In this document: positions 23,753-31,798 of the stretch, one piece after another
Numbering within the stretch: the stretch's first letter is position 1
Layout of the letters: each line of letters starts with the position of its first letter
Assembly: GCA_036381595.1 (NCBI GenBank)
Contig: DASVCN010000020.1
Location: forward strand, 109,683 to 173,682
Length of the DNA stretch: 64,000 nt
Origin: Trueperaceae bacterium
GTDB lineage: Bacteria > Deinococcota > Deinococci > Deinococcales > Trueperaceae
Direction of reading: 5' to 3'
Notes under the pieces: generated by a model
Database searches by the model: none
The model's input: only the letters and a program-made list of their open reading frames with translations
Told to the model about the DNA's origin: nothing
Made by a program: the position numbers and the translations under genes

Positions 23753-24939
23753 TACCTGGTCCTTATCTGCACACGGCGGTTGAGGAGGTTCACTCCTGCG
23801 GCGATTACGAGTGTGAGCGCCAGGTAGGTGAGCATCACCATCAGCATCACCTGTACGCTATTCCCCGACTGACTGCCGATCGTCGCCGAAAGCCCGAAGA
23901 GATCGGGATAGCCGACTGCCACGGCGAGGCTCGAAGCTTTCGTCAGGTTCAGGTAGATGTTGCCCAGCGGCGGCACGATGACTCGCATCGCCTGCGGCAG
24001 GATGATGATGCGCAGCGTGGTGAGGTAGCCGAGGCCCAGGGCGCGGGCCGCCTCCCACTGCCCCTTGGGAACGGCGGTGATGCCGCCGCGAATGACCTCG
24101 GCGATGAAGCCCCCGAAGTAGAAGACCAGCGCGGCAAGCAGCGCGGCGAACTCGGGGCTCAGGCTCACTCCTCCGGTTACACGGAACGTGCCCACCACCG
24201 GCATGTCGAGCCGCACAGCCTTGCCGCTGCTGTAATATCCGACGGCTACGAGAGCCGCGCCAGCGGCGAGGGCAACGAATGGAGCGAACGTGCGTCGCCC
24301 GCTCCGTCTCTGCAACCGCCCCAGAAAGGACCCCAGCAACAGGGCCGCGACGATACCACCCAGGCAAGCGGCCCAGAAGACGGTTGGAGCCTCTATCCCC
24401 GGCAGCACCAGACCGCGTTGAGATAGATAGATGTTGGGGCCGAACTTGATGGCGTCGCGCACGCTGGGAAGCTGTAGGACAACGGCGAAGTACCAAAATA
24501 CGAGCTGAACCAAGAGCGGCGTGTTGCGCACGAGTTCGATATAGCCGAACGCCAGTCGATTGACCAGCCAATTGTTCGAGAGCCTCGCGGTACCCACGAT
24601 GAGGCCGAGGAGCGAGGCGAGCAGGATGCCCAGGATCGTCGCGCGGAAGGTATTGAAGAGGCCGATCATGAACGCCTTGAGATAGCTGTCCTGTGGTGAG
24701 AACGTCAGGCCCTCAGAGATACGGAAGCCCGCAGGGCGTCTGAGGAATTCAAAGGAGGTGCTGAGGCCCTGCGCCTCCATGCCGCGTCTCAAGTTGAGCA
24801 GCAGCAGGACGGCTCCGGCGATTACGGCCAGCAACACTACGCCCTGCCAGATGTAGGGAAGTACCTTGGCGTTCCGATAGAAGGGGACCTGGCCGGCGCT
24901 TCCGCTCGAAGCTGGTGGTGATGTGCGCGTCTTCTGCAT
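23752..24939 (-). CDS. aapQ: General L-amino-acid ABC transporter permease (AapQ-like)
   Basis: A 395-residue AapQ/BztB-class permease, starting at ATG 24939 (MQKTRTSPPASS); the upstream extension runs into the hairpin region. The N-terminal part has the family FSPQDSYLKAFMIGLFNTFR, the middle a long variable insertion, and the C-terminal part FGGFIAEVIRGGITAVPKGQ with the EAA loop WEAARALGLGYLTTLRIIIL. It works with AapM and the AapJ-like binding protein to import amino acids. Confidence 0.9.
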   Translation of the reverse strand: MQKTRTSPPASSGSAGQVPFYRNAKVLPYIWQGVVLLAVIAGAVLLLLNLRRGMEAQGLSTSFEFLRRPAGFRISEGLTFSPQDSYLKAFMIGLFNTFRATILGILLASLLGLIVGTARLSNNWLVNRLAFGYIELVRNTPLLVQLVFWYFAVVLQLPSVRDAIKFGPNIYLSQRGLVLPGIEAPTVFWAACLGGIVAALLLGSFLGRLQRRSGRRTFAPFVALAAGAALVAVGYYSSGKAVRLDMPVVGTFRVTGGVSLSPEFAALLAALVFYFGGFIAEVIRGGITAVPKGQWEAARALGLGYLTTLRIIILPQAMRVIVPPLGNIYLNLTKASSLAVAVGYPDLFGLSATIGSQSGNSVQVMLMVMLTYLALTLVIAAGVNLLNRRVQIRTR

Positions 24940-24961
24940 GGGGAAGCTGCTGCTACTGGAT

Positions 24962-24992
24962 GAGGGGCGGCAGCGCTGCGCCGCCACCCCTC
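24962..24992 (-). promoter_or_regulatory. Intercistronic hairpin between aapJ and aapQ
   Basis: GAGGGG (24962-24967) pairs with CCCCTC (24987-24992), extended inward by GGC/GCC pairing around an internal bulge, in the 63-bp gap between the binding-protein stop and the first permease start. Position matches the other SBP-permease hairpins in the window. Confidence 0.6.
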
Positions 24993-25002
24993 GAACCGTT
25001 GT

Positions 25003-26022
25003 CTAGCGGAACGGCGGTGAGTACATGAGCCCACCTTCTGTATAGAGGGAATTGATCCCGCGGGGAAGGTCGAAAGCGGTGTCTGGCCCGAGGTGACGGT
25101 TGTATATCTCGCCGTAGTTCCCTTCGGCTCTGATCACGCGGGCGGCGAAATCGGGGGCGAGGCCCAGGCGTTCGCCGGTGTCACCCTCGAGTCCCAAGAA
25201 GCGGCGGATCTTCGGATTGTCGGTATCGGCGAAGGAGCCGACGTTCTCCTGGGTAATCCCGAGCTCCTCGGCATTGATGGTGGCGAAGACGATCCAGCTG
25301 ATCGCATCGAGCCAGACCGAGTCGTTCTGCGCCACGAACGGCGCCAGCGGCTCCTTGGAGATGGTTTCTGGGAGGATGCGGTACTCACTCGGATCAGAGG
25401 AGGTGGCCTTGCGGGAGACGAGCACCGAGCGGTCGCTGGTGAACGCGTCGCAACGCCCCTCCTCGAACGCCGACATCACCCGGTCGAAGTCCTGGTAGGT
25501 GACCAATTCGAACGGCACGTCACGCGCGCGCATGTAATCGGTGATGTTCTGCTCCGAGGTCGAGCCCTGGGCAGTGCAGATGACGGCCCCTTCGAGGTCG
25601 GTAATCGCTTCGACCGGGAGGTCGGCTCGCACCATCACGCCTTGGCCGTCGTAGAAGTTGACCGGGCCGAAGTCGGCGCCGGCGTCGCGTGTCGAGGTGC
25701 GAGTGGTGCTGCGAAAGACGACATCCACCTCGCCCGACTGAATCGCAGTGAAGCGAGTGGAGGAGGTCAAGGGGACGAACTCGACCTTGGTGGGGTCGTC
25801 GAAGATCGCCGCTGCCACTGCGCGACAGAAGTCGGTATCGAAGCCGGCGTACACCCCCTGCTCATTGAGCCCGCCAAAGCCGGGCTTGGCGTTGTGCACG
25901 CCGCAGATCAGATGACCCCGTTCCTTGACCATGTCGAGGCGCGACTCACCCTGGGCGAGGGCGCCTGACACCAACGTCAGGATGAGGGTAAGTAAGGTGA
26001 CAGCCTTGAAGATCTTGAACAC
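25003..26022 (-). CDS. aapJ: General L-amino-acid ABC transporter substrate-binding protein (AapJ-like)
   Basis: A 339-residue exported protein of the AapJ/BztA group. GTG 26022 is preceded by AAGGAG. Signal peptide ends near GALAQ; the mature part starts with LDMVKERGHLICGVHNAKPG and contains the group hallmark FRSTTRTSTRDAG, where generic members carry other residues, plus RILPETISKEPLAPFV. AapJ proteins bind a broad range of L-amino acids. It follows the RraA-like gene by 95 bp in a long same-strand run with an aminotransferase, so the imported amino acid may feed that pathway. Confidence 0.9.
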   Translation of the reverse strand: MFKIFKAVTLLTLILTLVSGALAQGESRLDMVKERGHLICGVHNAKPGFGGLNEQGVYAGFDTDFCRAVAAAIFDDPTKVEFVPLTSSTRFTAIQSGEVDVVFRSTTRTSTRDAGADFGPVNFYDGQGVMVRADLPVEAITDLEGAVICTAQGSTSEQNITDYMRARDVPFELVTYQDFDRVMSAFEEGRCDAFTSDRSVLVSRKATSSDPSEYRILPETISKEPLAPFVAQNDSVWLDAISWIVFATINAEELGITQENVGSFADTDNPKIRRFLGLEGDTGERLGLAPDFAARVIRAEGNYGEIYNRHLGPDTAFDLPRGINSLYTEGGLMYSPPFR

Positions 26023-26117
26023 TTTGTTGCTCCTTGTCGTGCCGCTGCGATGGCGATCGGGAGGAATTGCAGCCTTTTCGAGTAGCTGCGCCTAGTGGCG
26101 GATTCAGTGACGGTTCG

Positions 26118-26795
26118 CTACCGGATCACCCCCTTCTCGCGCAGGATCTGATCGATCTCCGGCTTGAAGAGGACGCCCGCTGCGATCTCCGAGAGGCGCG
26201 CTGTTTCGCTCTCGACCTTGGCGACCGCCAGCTCGGCGATGGTGGGAGCGTCGTCGAGCGGCACGATTGTGACGCCATCCTGGTCGGCCACGACCACATC
26301 GCCGGGGCGGACCGCTACCCCACCGCAGGCGATGATCGTGCCGATCTCCCCGGGACCGTCCTTATCGCAGCCCGTGGGGCTGAGCCCGCGGGAGTAGACC
26401 GGCAGATCGAGTTTCTCGAGATCGAGGCCGTCGCGAACCACGCCGTCGACGACCACAGCGCGGATGCCGGCCCGCACCGCGGCATTGGCCATCAGCTCGC
26501 CGAAGCCGGCATTGGCGACGTTCCCCTGCGTGTTGACCACCAGGATGTCACCTTCCCGGGCGAACGAAAGGGCCTTGTGCATCATCAGGTTGTCCGCCGA
26601 CCTGGCCCAGACCGTTAGGGCCGCACCTATCACTCGGGGTGAGCGCCACAGCGGACGGATTCCCGGGTCGACCGCGCCGAAGCGCGACATGCAGTCGGCC
26701 ACCTGGGAGCTTGCAGCCGCTCCGAAAGCAGCAATCAGCTCGTCGCTCGGCCGCTCCCATTCGGAGTTGATTCGAAATCCTGCTCTTCCCTGCAC
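26118..26795 (-). CDS. RraA-family aldolase-like protein (HMG/CHA aldolase type)
   Basis: A 225-residue protein. GTG 26795 follows AAGGAGG by five bases, so the longer frame to 26894 is not the start. The family core is GDILVVNTQGNVANAGFGEL followed by RAGIRAVVVDGVVRDG, with the Arg-Asp pair that binds metal and oxaloacetate-type substrates. Members include RNase E inhibitor RraA and class II pyruvate aldolases acting on 4-hydroxy-4-methyl-2-oxoglutarate or 4-carboxy-4-hydroxy-2-oxoadipate. Next to an aminotransferase and a LeuCD-like dehydratase the aldolase function is much more likely. Confidence 0.85.
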   Translation of the reverse strand: MQGRAGFRINSEWERPSDELIAAFGAAASSQVADCMSRFGAVDPGIRPLWRSPRVIGAALTVWARSADNLMMHKALSFAREGDILVVNTQGNVANAGFGELMANAAVRAGIRAVVVDGVVRDGLDLEKLDLPVYSRGLSPTGCDKDGPGEIGTIIACGGVAVRPGDVVVADQDGVTIVPLDDAPTIAELAVAKVESETARLSEIAAGVLFKPEIDQILREKGVIR

Positions 26796-26898
26796 TTTCT
26801 CCTCCTTCTCACTCACTGCTTCGAGCGGCTGCCTAGCCGTTCTCTCGTTCAGCATCCGGCGTCTGCAGTACACCGGGCGGTCGGCGCCGCCCACCCGC

Positions 26899-28077
26899 TC
26901 ACCCTCGGAGCATTTCCGAGCCCGCTGCTACGCCCGCCCCCAAGTCGACAGCGCTCTCAAGATCGTTCAGAGTGGCCGCCAGGAAGTGCAGGTCGGCGAG
27001 GATGTCGGCCTCGGAGACGCTGCCCATGGTGCCGATGCGGATCACCCTGCCGGCAAGGCGGTTCCTCGAACCCGCGATAACCGTGCGGTAGTTCCGGTAG
27101 AGGGTCTTCACGATCTCCCCACCGTCGAGTCCCTCGGGTACGGTCAGAGCGGTCACCGAGTTCGATGCGGCAGGCGGCTCGGGGAAGCTTTTCAGGCCCA
27201 GTGCGTCGCAACCGGCACGAAGCGCAAGGGCAAGACGGGCATGGCGCTCGAGCACGTTCGCCACGCCTTCCTGATGGATCATCAGCAGCGCCTCGCGTAG
27301 GCCGCCAATAAGGGAAATGGCGGGAGTGAAAGGTGTCTCCGACTTCTCGGCGGCAGCCGCGGCCTTCCGAAAATCCCAGTAGAACCGGGGCGTCGAGCGC
27401 TCCTCCCTAACGACTCGCCAAGCCCTCTCGCTGACGCTGGCCAGTCCCAAGCCGGGAGGGCACATGAGGCCCTTCTGCGACGCCGAGATGACTATGTCGG
27501 CCCCCCAGCCGTCCTGATCGACCTCGACGCAGGCGAGCGAACTCACCGCGTCGACCACGAGCAGGGCGTCCGAACCCCGTACCCTCTCGCCGATCCGGGC
27601 GACATCCGCCACCACTCCGGTCGAGCTTTCGTTGTGGGTGATGAGCACCGCCCTGTAGTGGGCGCTCGCAAGTTTCTCCCCGATCGCTTCAGGGTCGGGC
27701 GCTGTCCCCCATGGGAACTCGAGACTGTCCACTCGAGCTCCGTAAGCGGCGGCGATCGCCGCGAAACGCTCTCCCCACTGGCCGTTCTTCATGACGAGGA
27801 CCCTGTCACCCGGGGCGAGGATGTTGGCGAGACTCGCCTCCATCATCCCGGTCCCGGAAGCGGCGAAGAAGAGGACCCGGTTCTCGGTCCCGAACAGCGG
27901 CCGCAGCAGCTCCTCGGTTTCATGCAGCAGCTCGCGGAACTCGGGCCCGCGGTGATTGACGAGTTCGCGGGCGATCGCTCGTTGCACCCGGTCCGGCACT
28001 TCGGTAGGGCCGGGGAGCCGAAGTCGATATCCCCGGACGGCCTCGTTCCTGCTGGCGACTGGGGTGGTATGCCCCAT
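26899..28077 (-). CDS. Class V aminotransferase (alanine/serine-glyoxylate type)
   Basis: A 392-residue PLP enzyme. ATG 28077 overlaps the stop of the LeuD-like gene (ATGA); the frame continuing upstream lies over that gene and is not used. Fold type I landmarks are FAASGTGMMEASLANILAPG, LLVVDAVSSLACVEV and the PLP-lysine segment ISASQKGLMCPPGLGL. The C-terminal RIGTMGSVSEADILADL motif is shared with serine-glyoxylate, alanine-glyoxylate and 2-aminoethylphosphonate transaminases. It probably removes the amino group of the imported amino acid. Confidence 0.9.
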   Translation of the reverse strand: MGHTTPVASRNEAVRGYRLRLPGPTEVPDRVQRAIARELVNHRGPEFRELLHETEELLRPLFGTENRVLFFAASGTGMMEASLANILAPGDRVLVMKNGQWGERFAAIAAAYGARVDSLEFPWGTAPDPEAIGEKLASAHYRAVLITHNESSTGVVADVARIGERVRGSDALLVVDAVSSLACVEVDQDGWGADIVISASQKGLMCPPGLGLASVSERAWRVVREERSTPRFYWDFRKAAAAAEKSETPFTPAISLIGGLREALLMIHQEGVANVLERHARLALALRAGCDALGLKSFPEPPAASNSVTALTVPEGLDGGEIVKTLYRNYRTVIAGSRNRLAGRVIRIGTMGSVSEADILADLHFLAATLNDLESAVDLGAGVAAGSEMLRG

Positions 28078-28586
28078 CAGGAGCGGAATCCGCCATGACG
28101 GGCGAAGTAAGGCACCAGGCCGCCGGCTTCGAAGATTCCCACCATGATGCCGGGGATCCTCTGTCCGGCGATCGTGCGACCGGTCGTGACGTTGTTCACG
28201 TTGATGGCTTCCTCCACGGAGATCTGTAGCCGGTCCCCCTCGGCGATGGATGAGGTGTCGCATTCGACCGGGAGCAGACCGTTGTTGATGGCGTTTCGAT
28301 AGTAGGTGCGAGAGAAACTCCGGGCGCACACCGCCCTGATGCCGGCAGCTAGCACGACGGTGACAGCCACCTCCATGGCCGAGCCGCAACCGAAGTTCTC
28401 GCCCGCGACTATCAGGTCGCCCGGCTTCACGGTTGCGGCGAACCCAGGGTCGAGGTCCTCCAGCAGGTAGTTCTTCAGGACATCCCCATCCAACGTGTCG
28501 CGCTTGCGGCGCGAGGAGATGATGTAGTCGGTATTGATGTCATCACCCAGCAGTCGAGCTCTGCCCTCGATCGTCAACACGCTCAC
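28077..28586 (-). CDS. 3-Isopropylmalate dehydratase-like small subunit (LeuD-like)
   Basis: A 169-residue swivel domain of the aconitase superfamily. It shows GDDINTDYIISSRRK near the N-terminus and the substrate-binding loop GENFGCGSAMEVAV, where LeuD proteins have GxNFGCGSSRExA; the SSRE is changed to SAME. It pairs with the large subunit encoded immediately upstream (4-bp overlap). The loop sets specificity in this family, so the change argues for a substrate other than isopropylmalate. Confidence 0.87.
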   Translation of the reverse strand: MSVLTIEGRARLLGDDINTDYIISSRRKRDTLDGDVLKNYLLEDLDPGFAATVKPGDLIVAGENFGCGSAMEVAVTVVLAAGIRAVCARSFSRTYYRNAINNGLLPVECDTSSIAEGDRLQISVEEAINVNNVTTGRTIAGQRIPGIMVGIFEAGGLVPYFARHGGFRS

Positions 28587-29845
28587 GCCAGGAACTCCCG
28601 AGGGTCGGTGATCCGACCGGTGGCGGCAGCTGCCCCGCAGGTGGCCGGCGACGCGAGGAAGATGGAGGCGGTGCTGTTGCCCATCCTCCCCTTGAAGTTG
28701 CGGTTGGCTGTCGAAATCACGTTGGCGCCGTCCGGCGGGATGGCGCCCGCGGTACCGCAGCAGGCTCCGCAGCCGGGCGTCGTCAGCAGCGCGCCCATGG
28801 CGAGCAGATCGGCCATTGTGCCATCGGTGAAGAGGCGCTCCATCACCGAGCGCGAGGACGGCGTGATGACGAGCTGCACACCCGGGGTGATGCCGCCCGC
28901 CGCCTTCAGAACCGCGTGCGCCTCGTGGAAGTCACGCACCTGACCGGCGGTGCAGGTGCCGAGGAAGACCATGTCGACCCTGGTGCCGGCAACCTCCGAT
29001 ACCGGCGCGACGTTATCGGGCAGGTGGGGACGAGCGATCAGCGGCACGAGCTCGGAGAGGTCCAGCTGCAGCGTCGATGCGTAGATGGCGTCGGGATCAG
29101 GCGCGATGGCTTCGAAGCTGTTGCGTCCTCGCTCCCTCAAGAACCGCTCGGTCTTCTCGTCGGCAAGGAAGATGGCCGCCTTCGCCCCCATCTCGGTGGA
29201 CATGTTGCTCAGCACGAGGCGCTCCTCGAGAGCCAGCCGGCTTGCGCCACCACCCACGAACTCCAGTGTGCGGTAGGAAGCTCCGTCCGAACCGAGCAGC
29301 TTCAGGAGCGCCAAAACGATGTCCTTCGGGTAGACGCCGGCAGGCAGAGAACCTTCGAACTCGACCCGGATCGACTCGGGGATCTTGAGCCAGATGCGCC
29401 CCGAGATCATCACGGCCGCCAGGTCAGAAGAGCCGATGCCGGTCGCGAAGGCGTTGAACGCGCCGTAGGTGACCGAATGGCTGTCTGCCCCAACGGCAAG
29501 ATCGCCCGGGCCTGTCAGGCCGTTCTCGATGACGTGCTGGTGGCCGATGCCGTTGCCCGCTTCGAACAGGCGGATACTGTTGGCGGCAGCGAACTCCCGG
29601 GTTAGAGCGTGCAGATTCGCCGTCCTCGCGCTCGCGGCGGGGGCGTAGTGATCCAGGGAGACGATGAGCCGTTCCGGGTACAGCAAGCGCTCGCCGCCCA
29701 TCTGCTGGTAGTAGTCGATCGCCATTGGCATCGAGGCGTCTGTGCCGAGCGCGAAGTCGACTTCGCAGACGGCCAGGTCGCCGGCGTGGCCGTCGATGCC
29801 AGCCTTCGCCGAGAGGATCTTCTCGCTGATCGTCTTGCCGCTCAC
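28583..29845 (-). CDS. 3-Isopropylmalate dehydratase/homoaconitase-like large subunit (LeuC-like)
   Basis: A 420-residue [4Fe-4S] hydro-lyase subunit of the HacA/LeuC2 group. Visible are GADSHSVTYGAFNAFATGIG, the first cluster Cys in GTCTAGQVRDF and the Cys pair in PGCGACCGTAGAIPPDG, so the cluster is complete. The family reversibly dehydrates/rehydrates a hydroxy-acid. Together with a LeuD-like partner, an aminotransferase, an RraA-like aldolase and an amino-acid importer, a catabolic dehydratase or hydratase is more likely than leucine synthesis. Confidence 0.88.
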   Translation of the reverse strand: MSGKTISEKILSAKAGIDGHAGDLAVCEVDFALGTDASMPMAIDYYQQMGGERLLYPERLIVSLDHYAPAASARTANLHALTREFAAANSIRLFEAGNGIGHQHVIENGLTGPGDLAVGADSHSVTYGAFNAFATGIGSSDLAAVMISGRIWLKIPESIRVEFEGSLPAGVYPKDIVLALLKLLGSDGASYRTLEFVGGGASRLALEERLVLSNMSTEMGAKAAIFLADEKTERFLRERGRNSFEAIAPDPDAIYASTLQLDLSELVPLIARPHLPDNVAPVSEVAGTRVDMVFLGTCTAGQVRDFHEAHAVLKAAGGITPGVQLVITPSSRSVMERLFTDGTMADLLAMGALLTTPGCGACCGTAGAIPPDGANVISTANRNFKGRMGNSTASIFLASPATCGAAAATGRITDPREFLA

Positions 29846-29864
29846 GCGATAGCCATCAGTCTCT

Positions 29865-30566
29865 TCACTGAACTCCGGTAAGCAGTTGGACGACCCGCTG
29901 GCGGTGGCGGATCATAGCTGCCCGCGCTTCCGCGGGATCACGTGCTGCGATGGCCCGATAGATCGCCTCGTGCTCCTCGAACATCTCCTTTTTCCGCTCT
30001 TCGGTCAGGAGCTTCTGTCGGATCCCCTGTACCAGGTCGACGTGCAGGCTCATCATCCGCACGAATACGAAGTTGTGGGTGGCCGCCGCGATAGCCAGAT
30101 GGAACGCCTTGTCCCCTGCGCCCTCCTCGGCCGAGAACGCTTCCGGGCCGTGCAACGCCTCATGGATGCTCTTCAGGTCTTCGGCCGTGGCCCGCTCGCA
30201 GGCCAATTCGACGATCCGCTCTTCGAGTGCCTGTCGTGCCTCCATCAGATCCACTGCCGCTGCGGTCCGGAGTTGGTTCACGTACTCCTCTGGCGAAGTC
30301 GCGAACTCGAGCGAGTCGAGTTGACGTAGTCGCCGCCCACCCCCTGCTCGAGTCACTATCACGCCTTCATGCTCGAGGATCCTGAGCGCCTCGCGGAGGG
30401 TTCCCCGGCTCACGTTCAGCCTCTCGGCCAGGTACCGCTCGGGGGGGAGCAGGTCGCCCGGTTGCATGCGCCCCTCGCTCATGAGCACGTGGAGTTGGTC
30501 CAGGATCATCCGGTGTAGTGGAACCGCATTGAGCGGTTTGAGTTTCTCCCAGGTCTCCGTGCTCAC
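29865..30566 (-). CDS. GntR-family regulator (FadR/PdhR type, FCD)
   Basis: A 233-residue regulator beginning at GTG 30566. The winged helix (residues ~15-80) contains GDLLPPERYLAERLNVSRGT and the wing TRAGGGRRL. The FCD domain follows (residues ~90-225) with DKAFHLAIAAATHN, as in pyruvate- or lactate-responsive members. It is 20 bp upstream of the LeuC-like gene and probably heads the operon continuing to rraA and perhaps aapJQM. A PdhR/FadR-like operator sits over its own start site. Confidence 0.92.
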   Translation of the reverse strand: MSTETWEKLKPLNAVPLHRMILDQLHVLMSEGRMQPGDLLPPERYLAERLNVSRGTLREALRILEHEGVIVTRAGGGRRLRQLDSLEFATSPEEYVNQLRTAAAVDLMEARQALEERIVELACERATAEDLKSIHEALHGPEAFSAEEGAGDKAFHLAIAAATHNFVFVRMMSLHVDLVQGIRQKLLTEERKKEMFEEHEAIYRAIAARDPAEARAAMIRHRQRVVQLLTGVQ

Positions 30567-30599
30567 GCCTTCGTCTCATCCCGTCCGGTGAATTGGTCG

Positions 30600-30650
30600 A
30601 TTGGTTGGACCAGTTCAGGAACATTACCCCGAATATCGAGCCGCTGTAAA
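30600..30650 (-). promoter_or_regulatory. Promoter of the GntR/LeuCD operon with PdhR-like operator
   Basis: Minus-strand TTTACA (30650-30645) and TAATGT (30626-30621) are spaced 18 bp. At 30600-30614 lies ATTGGTTGGACCAGT, i.e. ATTGGT-N3-ACCAgT, one mismatch pair from the ATTGGT-N3-ACCAAT consensus known for PdhR-type GntR regulators. It falls at the transcription start, 34 bp upstream of the regulator start codon, consistent with autorepression. Confidence 0.7.
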
Positions 30651-30764
30651 GGGACCGACCTGAATCGCGGGTCGCGCGAGATGCATGTTCCACCTACCTG
30701 GCGCGCGGCCGGGATTAATCGCAATGGGGCTGCCTCATTCGAGCAGAACCGTGGAGCAGAAACT

Positions 30765-30986
30765 ATGCGTCGTCTGGCCAAGTATCTGCTACTGCTGAGC
30801 AGCTTCACCCTTCAGACCGCTCCGGCCTTCGCGGCCCCGCCAGGAGCTGTTCCGGCAGCACTGGCAGGGGATTGGTACCAGGGCAGCGGATCCAGCGCCC
30901 ACTACTACGACCCCAGCACCGGCGCCTACGAAGGCGAGGTGCCGGAGGTAGCGACCTTCTTCCGGGAGGTGGGTCGGGATCGGTAG
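30765..30986 (+). pseudogene. Short secreted protein, probably the 5' remnant of a longer gene
   Basis: An ATG at 30765 with GGAG eight bases upstream opens a 73-residue frame. It has a convincing signal peptide (RRLAKYLLLLSSFTL, cleavage near AFA-AP), then LAGDWYQGSGSSAHYYDPST, resembling the beginning of secreted proteins that start with a GxWY...YYDPxTG pattern. The frame stops just before the creatininase gene end. I think it is a truncated gene, but a genuine small exported protein is possible. Confidence 0.4.
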
Positions 30987-31011
30987 GCGTGCAGGGGGCG
31001 AATACTCGCAG

Positions 31012-31788
31012 CTACCAGGCCTGGAAGTCGTGCAGGAAGGCAAGCAGCTCCTCGCTGCAAACCCTGAGGATCCGTTCGCCCTTCTCCAACGTCGCGAGTG
31101 AGGGGTCCCCGAAGGTGCCAGACGAGGAGAGCTTGTCGAAGGGGATGTACCGTCTCGCCGGAGCACCTTCGAACAGATCGGTCGAGAGGTAGCCCGAGGG
31201 TAACTCCGGATAGGCGACTTGCGCCTCGTCGAGCTTCACCTGATCGGGCTGTGTCGCCAGCATCAGGGAGGTCTCGAACTCCCCGGCGTGGCCCGTGCCT
31301 CCCACTCGTGATTCGCGCATTTCGGCGGCGCGACTGGCTACCAGATGCCAGTAGGTGAGCGCGACGACGCGTTCCGTCTCCAGCTTCCGTTCCCCGAGTC
31401 GCGCAAGAGCAACATCCATCGCCGAGATGTTGCCCCCGTGTCCGTTCAGGAGAAGGATCCGCCTTACGCCATGGTGGAGCAGCGAGATGCAGATGTCTTC
31501 CAGCACCGAGATGAACGTCTCGGACCGAAGCGTGATCGTTCCCGGGAGATTCATATGGTGAGGCGACAGGCCGGTCCAGAGAGTGGGCAGGAGGAAGACC
31601 TTCCGCCTCCCCTGCCACGACTCGACCGCCCGCCGCGCCACCGCCTCGACTGCGAAACCGTCAGTCCCTACCGGTAAGTGATTCCCGTGCTGCTCGATCG
31701 ATCCCACGGGAACGACCACGATCGGATCCTCCGCAATTGCCTGGCCCAGCGACGGCGAGGTGTTGTCTGCCCAGTTCGAGCTGTTCAC
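31012..31788 (-). CDS. Creatininase-family hydrolase
   Basis: A 258-residue metal-dependent hydrolase starting at GTG 31788. The metal and active-site motifs are VPVGSIEQHGNHLPVGTDGF (Glu, His, Asp), LLNGHGGNISAMD (His) and GTGHAGEFETSLML (Glu). The family includes creatininase, formamide hydrolases, and ring-opening hydrolases proposed for diketo-inositol compounds. It ends an operon with an IclR regulator, a Gfo/Idh dehydrogenase and an aldehyde dehydrogenase, opposite KDG kinase and KDPG aldolase genes. That context favours a cyclic sugar derivative over creatinine. Confidence 0.87.
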   Translation of the reverse strand: MNSSNWADNTSPSLGQAIAEDPIVVVPVGSIEQHGNHLPVGTDGFAVEAVARRAVESWQGRRKVFLLPTLWTGLSPHHMNLPGTITLRSETFISVLEDICISLLHHGVRRILLLNGHGGNISAMDVALARLGERKLETERVVALTYWHLVASRAAEMRESRVGGTGHAGEFETSLMLATQPDQVKLDEAQVAYPELPSGYLSTDLFEGAPARRYIPFDKLSSSGTFGDPSLATLEKGERILRVCSEELLAFLHDFQAW

Positions 31789-31798
31789 GAGGGCCGCC

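Noticed and set aside
28078..28389. N-terminal extension of the class V aminotransferase
   Set aside because: Lies over the LeuD-like gene; the ATG at 28077 overlapping its stop is the natural start.
28077..29845. Leucine biosynthesis genes (leuC/leuD) as such
   Set aside because: The neighbours are catabolic (aminotransferase, RraA-like aldolase, GntR regulator) and the LeuD substrate loop is altered; no leuA or leuB is adjacent, so I did not assign the leucine pathway names.
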